Positions 1 to 11,169 of a DNA stretch of 64,000 nucleotides are shown here, piece after piece (position 1 is the stretch's first letter; each line of letters opens with the position of its first letter). Source of the DNA: Amaurobius ferox (taxonomy: Eukaryota; Arthropoda; Arachnida; Araneae; Amaurobiidae); the NCBI GenBank assembly GCA_951213105.1, contig OX578145.1:13608707-13672706 (forward strand). Reading direction: 5' to 3'. Below the pieces are notes generated by a model, which was not told the DNA's origin, made no database searches, and was given only the letters and a program-made list of their open reading frames with translations. The translations under genes and the position numbers were made by a program.

Positions 1-15
1 GTGGTGTTTTCAGAA

Positions 16-95
16 CTTGTGGACAATTATGAAGACACCAGAGGGGGGTGAATATTAAGGCACAACTTTGTGGACAATTATGAAGACACCAGAGG
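16..95. repeat. Two-copy direct repeat at the left edge
   Basis: The motif TGTGGACAATTATGAAGACA followed by CCAGAGG occurs twice with a period of about 51 bp. It may continue to the left of the window. No coding potential is seen. Confidence 0.7.
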
Positions 96-96
96 T

Positions 97-1210
97 GAAT
101 TATATACTTGTTGCCAAACACATATTCATTTGCTACACATACTCATTTGGTAAAATTTTTTAGTATTTTATAAAAAAAATGTCCTTTTAAAATATCAGGG
201 ATTACAAATTATCAGTGTGTGTGTGTGTGTTTATGGACATGTTTAGCAGTTTACAATAACTGAAGCAACAAATAGAAACTATTTAATTGAATTTGAATTA
301 TCTTAATTACCTTAAAGGGTGTTTTTATCCTCTAGAAAAAAAAAAATTCATTGCGAACACTGCCATTAAGAAATTTTGAAACAATCTTAGTTGATCACTT
401 CTGGATGTTTGTTTTTTTCTTTATGATTGAAATTAATGAGTAGCAAAATCTCTCATATGAAAAATTCTGAATACAGCCTTTTCCAATTTACAGCTTCGTG
501 TTTACAAATGTAATTATTTAAATGTTTAATTTGTAAAAATAAATTATGTTCCTGTTTATAAAATCACACAATTAAAAATAAATCATTTAACATGCTGAGT
601 GCTGCATCAGTCACCAGTGATTGTCAATATACTTTCCGTTTAAGCCGCGTTCGTCACCATTGATCTGACTATATATAATTAAAAAAATTATATTCTTAAT
701 TAAAAATTAAATAGTTTGAATATTATAAAAAATGTATCTAAATATTACTTCTTATCAGAAAAATTATTTTAATAGGTATTGTTGAAACACTGGATACACA
801 TAAATAGTTGTCCTGTGCAGGTTTCACAGAATGTTGTCACTTGTTTCGTCAATTTTCTGGCAATATCTCTTCTAAATCATGTGCATTGTCTTCGTAGCAT
901 TTTTTACAATATCTTTGAACTTTCGATGCTCTTCCAGATCTTTGTTGTAATTTGTGACAAGATATTTGAGGTGTATAATTGCAATATTTCTACGTGGAAT
1001 TCCTTCATAGCAACAATGTGAAAGATAAGACAGCTAATTTCTTTTGAAATTCTGTGATACTCGTATTATTTTTGGTTATATTTTAAAATAAAATATGAGC
1101 ATTTAGAACTGATGAAGTATTTAGTAGGAACTCAAAGACTAGCCAGCATATTGCAGCTTGAATGGAAAAGAAAACAAAATAGGCTCAGCGCTTAACGTGT
1201 TATGAAAAGA
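97..1210. other. AT-rich DNA without recognisable gene
   Basis: The stretch contains short A and T runs and one short (GT)n at about 213-230. A minor open frame at 779-1021 has the composition expected of random AT-rich DNA. I see no gene, RNA or transposon end here. Confidence 0.6.
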
Positions 1211-1594
1211 CTACTTCATACCTGCCAACTTGTACGATTTGTCCGTCACAATGTATGAAATTTGTTTCATTTTTACGATTATACGAAATAATCAAAAAAT
1301 GTATGAATTTAATAGTTTTATTCGTAGGTTAGCGAATTCTAGTGACTGTGCTAGATTTGGCGGAAAACCATTAGTTTTAGTAGAAAATCGCTAGTTTTGG
1401 TAACATCAACTTGAAAATCGGAAAAACATTAATTGCGTTAGTGTTGCCGGTTTTAGGGAAAATTGTCCTTTTTTTTTCCAGTTTGCTAAAAAAAGATAAC
1501 TAGGTTTGGCAACGACATAAAATCCACAAATTCTATATCAATGTTGCCAAATTGAACCGATGTGCGCAAATTCGGGTACTTTTCGGTAGAGTTT

Positions 1595-1746
1595 TTCCAA
1601 GATAATTTGGGATAGTTTTGAACAAGTTGCGTGGCAACGCCTCACGGAGTAACCAACACAGCTGCCGTGGCTTCCAAGATAATTTGGATGGTTTTAAACA
1701 AGTTGTGTGGCAACGCCTCACGGAGTAAACAACACAGTCGCCGTGG
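1595..1746. repeat. 77-bp tandem duplication inside the hAT element
   Basis: TTCCAAGATAATTTGG begins both copies (1595 and 1672) and GGCAACGCCTCACGGAGTAA recurs in each. The copies differ at a few positions. The duplication lies upstream of the transposase remnant, in the element's 5' region. Confidence 0.8.
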
Positions 1747-1823
1747 CGCCATTTGCATCTAAAATTACGTATGTGGATCCAACCCTCTGTAATTCACTTA
1801 TAGTGATCGTGTCTTGTGGCAAA

Positions 1824-2740
1824 ATGTCCAAAGTAAAGCCTGAACAATATTCCCAAGTGTTTAAACAATCCTACATTCAGGAGTTTTCCTGTATTATGCA
1901 GTCTCGCAAATGTGTGCATTTTGCCTTTTGTTCATTGTGTGCAAGTGATATAAGCATTTCACATGGCGGCTTAAACGATGTAAAAGTACACGTGCGTTTC
2001 AAAAACATTGTGATTTTGCATTTAATTTTGAAAAGAATTCAAATGTTGGATCTTTTTTTCATCAAACAACTGGAGATAACGATGTTACTAAAGCAGAATG
2101 CCTTTTTACTGCATTCATTATTGAACATAACCTTCCTATTTCTGTTGCTGATCATGATGGACCATTTTTCAAAAAAATGTTCACTCGCTGTGAGACTGCT
2201 AAAAATTATGAGTGTGGAAAGACAAAGATTAGTGCTGTTCTGAATAAAATGGCTTCGAGTGGAAAGGAATTATTGGTGGACTTGCTAAAGTTGACTCCAT
2301 TCTCTATTGCAACTAACGGAAGTAATAGCAATGATGGTCAGTTGTAACCAATTCACAGATTCCCTATTATGTTGCATATCAAAGATAGTGAGTGAAGAAG
2401 AAGCGATAGACAAGCTGCATGCTCAGTTTTCTGCGTTTCAGGTAGGTGATATACCAGAACATATTGAAGAGGAAAACTAAATGGTCTTACATAAAATTGG
2501 CAAATGGTGCTTTAAAATACGATAGGCTTGGCAGAGTTATGTTATCAATTTTAACTGCCACATGGAAATGCTGAATGCGAACGCATGTTTAGTCAAATAA
2601 AGAAAAATGAGACACAATTTCGTAGCTCGATGTCTGATGCAAATTTAGAAAATTTGTTAATTAAGACCATGCAAAGAGGAAAATGTTACGAGCAAAAATA
2701 TGATGACAAATTCTTAAAAAGTGCAAAGTCACACCTATGA
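1824..2740 (+). pseudogene. hAT transposase remnant, frameshifted and internally deleted
   Basis: The first frame starts MSKVKPEQYSQVF and contains FCSLCASDISISHGG with a later H-V-H, a BED-like zinc-binding arrangement common at the N-terminus of hAT transposases. From about 1990 the homologous reading shifts to another frame (EHNLPISVADHDGPFFKKMF), which matches the region after the zinc finger in these proteins. Close to the end, AECERMFSQIKKNE and DANLENLLI are the hAT C-terminal dimerisation motif; the frame stops after KSAKSHL at 2740. Roughly the central half of a normal ~600-residue protein is missing, and several frameshifts and stops are present. It cannot make an active enzyme. Family assignment is from motif recall, not a search. 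Confidence 0.75.
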
Positions 2741-3140
2741 CATGCTTAAAAACTCTAGCAATCAAATTCTTGGCCAATAGATGTCATTTTTATGTTACAG
2801 TGTTGAAAATTAATTGAATGTCTATATCAAGGTACAATAAAGGTTAATTTCATTAATTTCCTCAGTTGTATTGCCTAATGTTTTTGCATATAAAAATTGT
2901 ACTCTAATTTTGTACTAATTTTAGATGTCAATTGTACTAATTTCAACATTTTGAGGTTGGCAGGTATGCTACTTCATCTTTTCATATTTCATTTCAAGCT
3001 ATTTGTCATTCACCATAAATCTGCTTTCAGATTTTCTTGAAACTACTTAAATTTGTACTAAAATTCTTAATTTTCTTACATATCATGGTTAATAAAAATA
3101 TCATAGTTAATAAAAATATATAAGTAGGAAAAATTATCTC

Positions 3141-3308
3141 TTAAATCCAAGAATGATCATCTGATTGTAAATTTGAGCATTTTTTCCCATCACCATATGG
3201 AACAAGATCATCAAGGTATTTCATATATTCCGATTCCTGTTTCTTCCACTGTCCATGATTACTTGACTCTAACAATAAATTGCTGTAGCATCCATATTCA
3301 AGGTGTAT
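3141..3308 (-). CDS. Candidate terminal exon, unknown protein
   Basis: On the minus strand an open stretch of about 55 codons begins after a plausible splice acceptor (CCTGCAGCTTTTCAG) and starts IHLEYGCYSNLL. It continues through QWKKQESEYMKYLDDLVPYG and ends at a TAA at 3141-3143. The residue composition is balanced (W, C, H, D, G) and does not show the F/I/K/N/Y bias of random translation here. It lies between two transposons, and no partner exon was found. No AATAAA is seen just downstream. It may be a real last exon, a relic exon or chance. I do not recognise the family. Confidence 0.25.
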   Translation of the reverse strand: MHLEYGCYSNLLLESSNHGQWKKQESEYMKYLDDLVPYGDGKKCSNLQSDDHSWI

Positions 3309-3858
3309 CTGAAAAGCTGCAGGACCTTTTTGTATAGCATTTATTTCATTTTGCTGTATAATTATATTCATAACTGTCTAATCATTCAATCAGGAAAATG
3401 TTCTTCCATTTTTACGATTTTTTTGTGTCTCTATCTCATTAAAAGCTCATACCTTTCCTTACTTGTGTTTATTAACATAAAATTTCTGCTAAGAGTCTGA
3501 CAAAGAATCTTTTCAAATCGGATTGATCCAGAATATGTAATTTTGCTTAAATTTAAAGATATTTCATATTGGTTACTGGAGAAATTTTTTATAGGCATTC
3601 CTTGAGATATTTGATATAGTGTTGAAATGAAATTATAATTATATTATGTGAAATTTGATAAAACTTCAATTACCTAATATTAATTCAATACTAACAACAT
3701 TGTGGTATTAGTATTACTTTATTCATTTATCCTTGCATTTCACGTTTTATACAGAATGAATGATTAGATGGTTATCTACTTTGAACGAACACTGTCAATT
3801 TTTCTAATTGTCAAGTTGGATTTGCATGAAATATGAGTTAATTTGATACTTTGAAGTA

Positions 3859-5817
3859 CAGGGTGATTATAAAAAAACTTAGCCGATATATATGCTGCCC
3901 CTAGAGCTCATACCTTTCAAGGAAGTGGAAAGAAATTTTGGATGCAGGTATTTTAAGGTATGCACTCAAGAATGATGTGAAAAAACAAGTCCTGCTCTCA
4001 CAGTTAGGGTTACACTACAGTGACACAATTTTAAGATTTTAAAATGGCAACACCTGCTTTTTTTTTTATTGGAATGTTATCTTCACTGTGAAAAACCATA
4101 AATGGCATTGAAACGGTACCTGCAGCATGAAAAATGCCTGTGCTAAGCAAAGACTAAAAAAAAATCATAACTGTGGCGCTCACCAGAACACGAATTTTTG
4201 TTCCATTGACGTCACATTTCACACTGTGTGTTCGGCTCAGAACCCAGCCTGCTGAATCTCCTTCGAAAGGAGAAGAGACCAAGGTATGCAGATTTCCAAG
4301 TTTGGTGTAAGACACCGTCATGGTTGATGTCATCGCCTTGAGAAAGAAAAGGCATTGTGATTTGAGTGCTGCTTGCTTTCTTGCACTTTAACTTGACCAA
4401 CATGACGCTTACAGTGAAACAGCGAGGTGAAATGGTAAAGCTGTATTACCTGAATGAGCAAAATGTCGCAGGGACATCACGTGTCGTATCGCACAAACCA
4501 TTCGCTATGATGATGCCTGTGTTCTGTGCAAGCTGTACGGGACTTGATGCGCAAATTTGAAGAAACTGGTTGCACATGCGATCGATCTGGGTCTGGACGA
4601 CATTCCATTCCTGTCAAGGTTGTTGCAGAAGTGCATGAGACAATAAACGAAGGTCGTATTGCAGGTGCACATGGTGTTTCACAGATGCTGGATTTGCCGA
4701 ATTCTACGGTCCGCAAGATTCTGTGCTCTGTTTTCCACATGTTTCCGTATCGGTTCCAGCGTGTCCAGATGTTGTACAAGTGGATGATAACCAACTAGGT
4801 TTAGATTTTGCTAATGAATTCCTCATCCGGTGTGACGATGATAACAGATGGCCTTTATGCATTCTGTGGGCGGACGAGGCACATTTCTCCTTGACTGGTA
4901 ATGGGAATTCTGAATGCATTGGACTGACCAAAATCACCATGATGGGGTAGTCTCACTTGCGTTACTCCACGTAAAAGTGACTGTGTAGTGCAGGATAACA
5001 AGCACCTTAAGAGGTTACTGTCGCAGGCCTATGTACGTGTACAGTAACGAGTAACCGACCGCTATGAAGCAATGTTAACCAATTACATCATTCCTGAATT
5101 GCAATGAGTGAAATGCCCTATCTGACGTCGTGTGGATGCAAAATGGCACTCCACCACATGTGGGATCTTCTATGAAATGTTTATTGACAACAATTTGGTG
5201 ACAAAATTATCTCCTGCCATTTCATATTTCCGTGACCACCCAGGTCCCCCGATCTCACTCCAGTGGATTTTTGGCTGTGGGGAAACATGAAATCCGAAGA
5301 GTATACAGGCAATCCGCAAACTCTATTTGATTTGAAAGATACCATCACATATGAGGTTCAACAGATTTCTCTTGCCATGGTATGTGCTTCAGTGTTATCC
5401 ACCATCTGTTGCATGTAAAGTGTCATCGTGTGTGAAGGCGAGCACATAGAAAATTTATGATATACAATAAAATGTTTTGTTTTTCTGTCACTGGTTTGAT
5501 CTTATTTGTTGTTTTCACTTTTTTCTTAGTCTGCCTAGCTCCGACGTATTTTGTGTTGCAGATACCGTTTCAACTCCATTTATGGTTTTTCACTGTAAAA
5601 ATCCCATTCCAATTAAAAAAAAGTAGGTATTGCAATTTGAAAATTTCAAAATTGTGTTACTGTAACCCTAACTGTGAGAGCAGGACTGTTGTTTTTTCAC
5701 ATTATTCTTGAGCGCATACCTTAAAATACCTGCATCCAAAATTTCTTTACATTTCCTGGAACGGTATGATCGCTAAGGGCTCATATATCTGCAAAGTTTT
5801 TTTTTATAATCACCTTG
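3859..5817 (+). mobile_element. Mariner/Tc1-superfamily transposon with long inverted ends
   Basis: The element starts CAGGGTGATTATAAAA and ends TTTTATAATCACCTTG. It is flanked by TA on both sides (3857-3858 and 5818-5819), the target of this superfamily. The inverted similarity continues inward for about 270 bp (3859-4130 against about 5545-5817), far longer than the ~30-bp ends of standard mariners. Shared blocks include CTCACAGTTAGGGTTACA and TGAAAAACCATAAATGG. The interior holds one damaged transposase gene on the plus strand. Confidence 0.85.
4402..5460 (+). pseudogene. Mariner-like transposase pseudogene
   Basis: The start MTLTVKQRGEMVKLYY matches the N-terminal helix-turn-helix opening of a mariner group. 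After a frameshift come MRKFEETGCTCDRSGSGR and HMFPYRFQRVQML, then FANEFLIR. The first catalytic Asp is retained in ILWADEAHFSLTG at about 4866-4904. The second catalytic motif reads VVWMQNGTPPHVG, with Asn where Asp is expected. The third region, RSPDLTPVDFWLWG at about 5242-5283, keeps its Asp. The terminal EGEHIENL ends at TGA 5460. Several frameshifts separate the blocks, so the gene is dead. The surviving fragments are well conserved, suggesting moderate age. Confidence 0.85.
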
Positions 5818-5907
5818 TATATTTACATGTTGTCATCAAGAAAAGTGCCAAATGTGAATGTACAATTCAAAGCCCAAACTTTGTGCTATGAATCTATATA
5901 TTATTGC

Positions 5908-5968
5908 AACTGTAAAAAAGTGAAGTCATTGCATAATGGAAAGGAAACCATATGTTGACCACATCAGA
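5908..5968 (-). mobile_element. TCTGATG family, isolated 5' end
   Basis: Read on the minus strand it begins TCTGATGTGGTCAACATATG, then a TTTCCTTTCC block and ATTATGCAATGA, aligning with the first ~60 bp of the full copies at 25358 and 60356. The flank on the 5' side is A-rich. Nothing of the body follows, so this is a solo terminus. Confidence 0.65.
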
Positions 5969-8900
5969 TTTGTTTTCCGTCATACTTTTATTGCCAAATG
6001 CAAATATATTTTATGTATATATATATAATTAAATAGTAATCTTTTCCTTTTTGCTTTTATTTACATAGGAAAATTTTTTTTGTTGACAGACATTTTCTAC
6101 CTTTGTTGGAGTAGCGGCTGTCTCATTTGCCCTTTCGAAAAAACTTTGTTTTTGCCCCTAAAACTTGTGGATATGCTTGCTTATTTGTTACAGGTAATGT
6201 TATAAATGGAGTAGTATTTGCTTTACAGTTATATATTTACTTTAGTTTGAGAATAATAATGCAAATATAAAAAATTAAAAAAAAAATGTGCTGACCAGTC
6301 AAGGTCCGTAGAATATCTTATATATAAGGTTGTCTCATTCGTGGAAAAACTTGTCCCCGGAAAGAAAGACGAGTGACATCACTGCTAGACCCTTTTTTTG
6401 ACAGACAAGAAAAACTGAGAAACTTTGATCGAAAACTATTTAAATATTTATCCAATAGTAACTGTATGCAAGCAATATAGAATAAAATAAAACAGTATAT
6501 GCATAGTAATGTGAAGTTTACGAAAATAAATTCTGTCGATATGAAAAGAAATAGCAAATTTTTGACGAGAGGGGAAGCTATTAAGATTTTAACATAAGAG
6601 AAATTTATACAAAGATTACTGAATGCTGTGTTGACAGATAATTGAATGGTCAGAGAAGAGCCAATAGTTGTTAGGTGCGTTATGGGAATCGGTTTGAGGA
6701 TATAAATATATATTTCTAATCTAAATGGGGCAAATCAGTCGTCATTTAAATATTGATTGTATTTCCGAGGTTTACAGGCATGAATAATGCAGTATAAATT
6801 AGAATAAATATTTTCAGGCAATGCATAGCTTTTGTGTAGTTAAAAAATGTTACATGTTTTTGAAAAAATATATTGTCCGGATTTGAGATAAAGTCAGGAA
6901 ACTTTCAAAATCATCTGAAGAAAAAACAGTAATTGATTTAAATTTAAAAACACATATTTTATCAAACCATTGCAATAATAATTATTAGTCACGTCAAATG
7001 TAGTTTGTTAAGAATTTTTTTTTGTTAGTAAATTTGTTAATAAAGTTTTTGTTATGGCATTTATATCTTGATCCGTCAAATTGCAGGGCTTCATCCTGAG
7101 TACGACAGAGTAGTTTCGATTCAATAAAAATGGTTTTTGTTCAAGAAAGGGATATTCATAAGTTAAAAGAAACTACTGTAATTTTATGAATAATTTTGTA
7201 AAAACAAGATATATTTACAGTCTCATTAAAATGCCACAATTACCCCTATTTATTTTAAAGCAAACGTTGAATGGAATCTTTTTAGTTTGAAGCTACCTTC
7301 CACATAAGTATTAGACAAATTTCGGAGAAAAAAGAAATCGTCTTCGAATAAAATGATAAAAATAGACTTTGTTTCTTTTAGCATAAAATTCCAGATGATA
7401 CCTTCACCCCCCCCCCCTTTTATTTTCCACAATTTTCCAACATTTTTCTACGAAGTGCCGCTTGTTTACAGATTGGAAGGTCTAGCAGTGACGTCACAGT
7501 TCATCCAGAAATGTTACCATGGGGGGAATAGCGAACAAGACAACCTGTTAATATTTTATTAACCTTGCTAACCAGTAAGATTTTCAAAGTTCATTTTCAA
7601 TTTTTCTAAAAGTTAATAGAAAACAGTTTTCCATCACCAAAGCACAAACACCTTCCATAATTTCAAGATTCCTGTTTGTTGATGGCATGCCTGAACTGTG
7701 ATCATTATGAACAGACGTTTGTTCATCCTTGAAACAATTGCACCAGACTTTTGTGTCATCTCCATAGCATTATTCCTGAAAGCGTGCTAGAAAATCTTCC
7801 TGATTGTTTCAGACTCGGCATCAAGATTTTTACAAGACTTGCTGAATGGTGTTGCTCAACACGTTAGTTCATTGTGGTTCAAGATGGAGATACAGTAAGT
7901 ATGAAAAACATAACAAACCCAGGTGCTTGCCTTCTTGGTTGTAACTAAGTCAAGCAGTAATGAAAGAATTCATGCATGCCCATTAAGGTCAAATGTATCT
8001 GCTGACACTGCCCTGCCACAGAGTTCGCACTAGTTTACATGAAAGGAAATAAGGTTGAATACTTTTTGATTACAGTAGTATGTCTATGATCGAATCAATA
8101 ACATAAGTCCAGGCTTGCTTATACTTTAATAATTGCATTTTTAACTTTGTGAAAGACCATTTTTGAAATAGGACATTTCTAAACAGTTTTCATGGCTTTT
8201 GTATTTTTTATAATTTAAACAAAGTTGACAGTGTGATTGTTAATTTGTTATAGTTATTGAATTTTTTAATTTTATTATAGTTTTTTTTCTTTTTTTTTTC
8301 AGGACTCTTTTCAACTAGAATATAGAATGAGTACTTTTCTAAAGGAATGCAAAGGAGCTCTTCCTTGTCAAGAATCTGAAAAAATATTAAAATGTTTAAA
8401 ATAGTCGATTTTTTCATATTCTGTTAGACCAAAATATACACATGCTTATTGTCCCTTAATAAAAATGAAAACTATTTAAAAATTTTCTCATCTTTTTATT
8501 TAAAAGTTTATTAATGTGATTTTTTTTTTCAGCCCTTGGTGTTCAAGCAACTTAAAAAGAGTCATTACACAAATTTTGAAATTCATTCTTGATTAAAATA
8601 ATTTTTTTTTTAAATTTCTGTTATACAGCTGGTAACTGTTTAACATTTTTAATGCTTCCATGTAAATGATGGACATACCATTGTATTTTTTGGTGGTGTG
8701 CACAGAAATGATGGCTATAGCTGTCTTGAATATTATCCTATATTACAACGCATCATATTTTTATATATTTGTATCTTTAAAACTTGCCTAAATTTTTTTA
8801 TGAAAGGCAGTGAATCTACCATTAGCAGGTACAAGATAAAAATTTAGCGAAGTCTCAACTTTGGAAAAAACTATTTACACCCCCTAACTATTTATATCCT

Positions 8901-8973
8901 CTTTAGAGGTAAATGAGTATTATTTATGAGTTTAATTGTTAGGCTAGTTAAAAAGATTCCAATATACAGCCTC
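5969..8973. other. Long AT-rich interval without recognisable gene
   Basis: Both strands show only short frames biased to F, I, K, L, N and Y. There is a run of C at 7406-7418 and T-rich tracts near 8280-8305. I see no splice-like coding blocks, RNA gene or paired transposon ends. Non-coding function cannot be judged from sequence alone. Confidence 0.5.
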
Positions 8974-9253
8974 CAGGGATGTATCTAGAGAAATGTGAGT
9001 GGTGGTTGATTTCCAGAACAATTATAATTGAGAATATAAAATTTCGAAACAAGCTTTACGTTAATTCGCACACAAAACAGTATTAGTATTGTATACTTTT
9101 ATATTAAAGAAAAACATTTGATAAAATTGAATATAACTTTTTTTAAATGTAATTATAATATGTATATTTTTTTGGATGAGTGGTGGTCGGCAATTGAGTG
9201 GTGGTCGGAAATTCTGAGTGGTGGAAACCCCGACTACTGTAGATACATCCCTG
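8974..9253. mobile_element. hAT-like MITE of 280 bp
   Basis: Perfect 14-bp inverted ends are seen, CAGGGATGTATCTA on the left and TAGATACATCCCTG on the right. AGCCTC directly flanks both ends (8968-8973 and 9254-9259). The interior repeats GAGTGGTGG four times, three of them just before the right end. The CAGGG start suggests hAT, but the exact duplicated target is 6 bp instead of the usual 8. No coding sequence is present. Confidence 0.7.
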
Positions 9254-9259
9254 AGCCTC

Positions 9260-10580
9260 ACTTCATTTGTGTGATCCAGGTGGATCGAGATCAACAATTA
9301 AAAAATTATTAGATACATGCTAAAGAGCAGTTATGATGCTACTCAATCTGCTTAATGAATCAGTTGCTAGTGAATGTGATATTTATATTTTGTCAATTGG
9401 AAAAAAAAAACTGAAACCAAGATGCTTGAGAATGCTGAACTAAGATGCCTTGTGGACAGACACCCTAGGGAACATGACATTGTTGGAAGAAGACTGATCC
9501 CGTGCCAAAGGCATACCTTTCTTTGAAGAAGATAAGCCTACAATGTTTACAAAACCAATGTGAGCAGCTTAAAATATTCACCACTATAAAAAAAAATACC
9601 TTTACTTTAATACCATAAAACATTGATTAAAACTATCATCCAGTTTTAGAGGCAAAGGCAGTTCTTGCCTTCATTATTGCTAGTTTTTAATTTGAAGGCC
9701 TCCTAAATTGGTTGATAATTTTAATCAACCTTGTATGCTGTTAAATAGGAAAATAATTCTTTTCTGTGTGTGTTTGTGGATTATTCCTGACAGCTGTTTG
9801 AGTAATTTTTTTTTTCTAAGCATTAGCTTTCCCCTGATTAAATTTATTTCAATCAAGACTGGACAACTTCAATCCGTGGTGTGGAAGGTATTTAGGGGCC
9901 TGGAGATATTATCAAACTCAAATACAATAGAATTGTAAGAAGAAGCTGGGACCTAAATTATTTTTTCACTTCAATCAAGTTTTGTCCCTTTGGAAATAAC
10001 TTCTATGAATGGTATTCTTCAAATGTTAATATTTATAGGATGAATTAAATAAAATGATGACAAAAATGTCCATCCCTGAGAATCAAAAGACAACATTTAA
10101 ATTTTGTGCAAGAAAATCTTTGACACATTTAACTAAATGTTTGATTGATTAATATTGCTACTTATTCATTTTTTTATCTTATAAAATTTGTAAACGTTAC
10201 AGAAAAATGTTTTAAAATTGAATAACAGGAAAATAATAGATAAGTTGAGGCTTTTATTTATATCTGAGTAAAAGAACATAAGTAATAATTTGCATACATA
10301 TTATTTCAAAATATTAATTTTGATTGATTTTCTGTATTCTGAAATAAGTCATTATTTAAATTTTAATGTGACATTTACATAATTTTGACTTGTAAAGTGA
10401 AACAAATATTTAACATTATCATAGGATTTAAAGAAGTGGGGAGAGATTAATTAAGTTAATCAAATTCGAAGATCGTAGTTTTAACCTCCACTTGGAAGCA
10501 CATCACACATATATACATATATTAGACATGTAAATTAGTGAAAGTTAATTATAAAAAACCCTAACACCATTTCTGTTAAA
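9260..10580. other. AT-rich DNA without recognisable gene
   Basis: Only short, biased open frames occur and there are no paired transposon ends. A short run of TATA-like dinucleotides lies near 10508-10520. Confidence 0.5.
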
Positions 10581-10773
10581 ATGAACTGGTTTACAACGTA
10601 AAATGCAGCGCAAATCAAGATTAATAAACATAGTACGTTTCGAAAATTAACTGGATTTTCTTCAGTGTAAAAATACTTTTTACATTGAAGACGGAAATCC
10701 AATTAATTTCCGAAACATACGTAGGTGTATATATCTTGATTTGCTCATCATTGTACGTCATAAACCAGTTCAT
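10581..10773. repeat. Foldback element of 193 bp
   Basis: The two arms (about 10581-10672 and 10676-10773) are imperfect inverse complements starting ATGAACTGGTTTA. Shared inner blocks include GCAAATCAAGAT, AACATA/TACGT and the central CAGTGTAAAAA / TTTTTACATTGAAG. The whole unit can form one long hairpin. It has no coding capacity and looks like a MITE or foldback insertion. Confidence 0.75.
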
Positions 10774-10816
10774 TATTGGTTTTGCGTGTGTCAAGTCACA
10801 TGCCTTACCAATCTCC

Positions 10817-10832
10817 GGGGGGGGGGGGGGGG
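10817..10832. repeat. Poly-G tract of 16
   Basis: An uninterrupted run of 16 G lies in otherwise AT-rich sequence, directly before an ACGT-rich cluster. Confidence 0.9.
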
Positions 10833-10861
10833 TTCCAATCTAGGTGTCTTAACATGCTTAT

Positions 10862-11165
10862 TCGACGTGCAATATAACGTTATCAAATGGTTCTAGAAAC
10901 ACGTGCTTATCTATAGTACTATAAAAGTTCTCTGAACAATAGTATTCGACGTGCTATACCACGTGAAAAAGTTGTGTTATAGCACCAATTCTGTACGTAC
11001 TTTTCGACGGTGTTTTGCTGTGACAGATAGACGTCATTCGGCACGTGCTACAAGAACGTGCTCTGTACGTATCCACAGTACGTACTGTGTACGTGCCCGT
11101 AGTACGTGATCGAAACGTTTTCGTAGTACTAAATCTGTATGTGCTGTGAACGTGCCGGTGCTACT
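10862..11165. other. Cluster of ACGT-core palindromic motifs
   Basis: Within about 300 bp ACGT occurs about 15 times, nine of them as ACGTG, including three CACGTG. Variants such as TTCGACGTGC, GTACGTAC and GACGTC suggest a degenerate repeat of palindromic units. The composition is clearly less AT-rich than the neighbours. It could be a decayed palindromic satellite, a transposon end or a transcription-factor site cluster. Confidence 0.5.
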
Positions 11166-11169
11166 TGGG

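Larger units (their letters stand above)
1217..2968 (+). mobile_element. Decayed hAT-superfamily DNA transposon
   Basis: The left end reads CATACCTGCCAACTTG and the right end is its imperfect inverse, GAGGTTGGCAGGTATG. The octamer CTACTTCA lies at 1211-1218 and again at 2969-2976. This is the 8-bp target duplication expected of hAT elements; the left copy overlaps the terminal CA, as if one CA had been lost. Between the ends are a broken transposase with an N-terminal zinc-finger-like block and a C-terminal hAT dimerisation block, plus a 77-bp tandem duplication at 1595-1746. At about 1.75 kb it is shorter than a typical autonomous hAT, so a central deletion is likely. Seen: ends, TSD and protein fragments. 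Inferred: superfamily. Confidence 0.8.
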
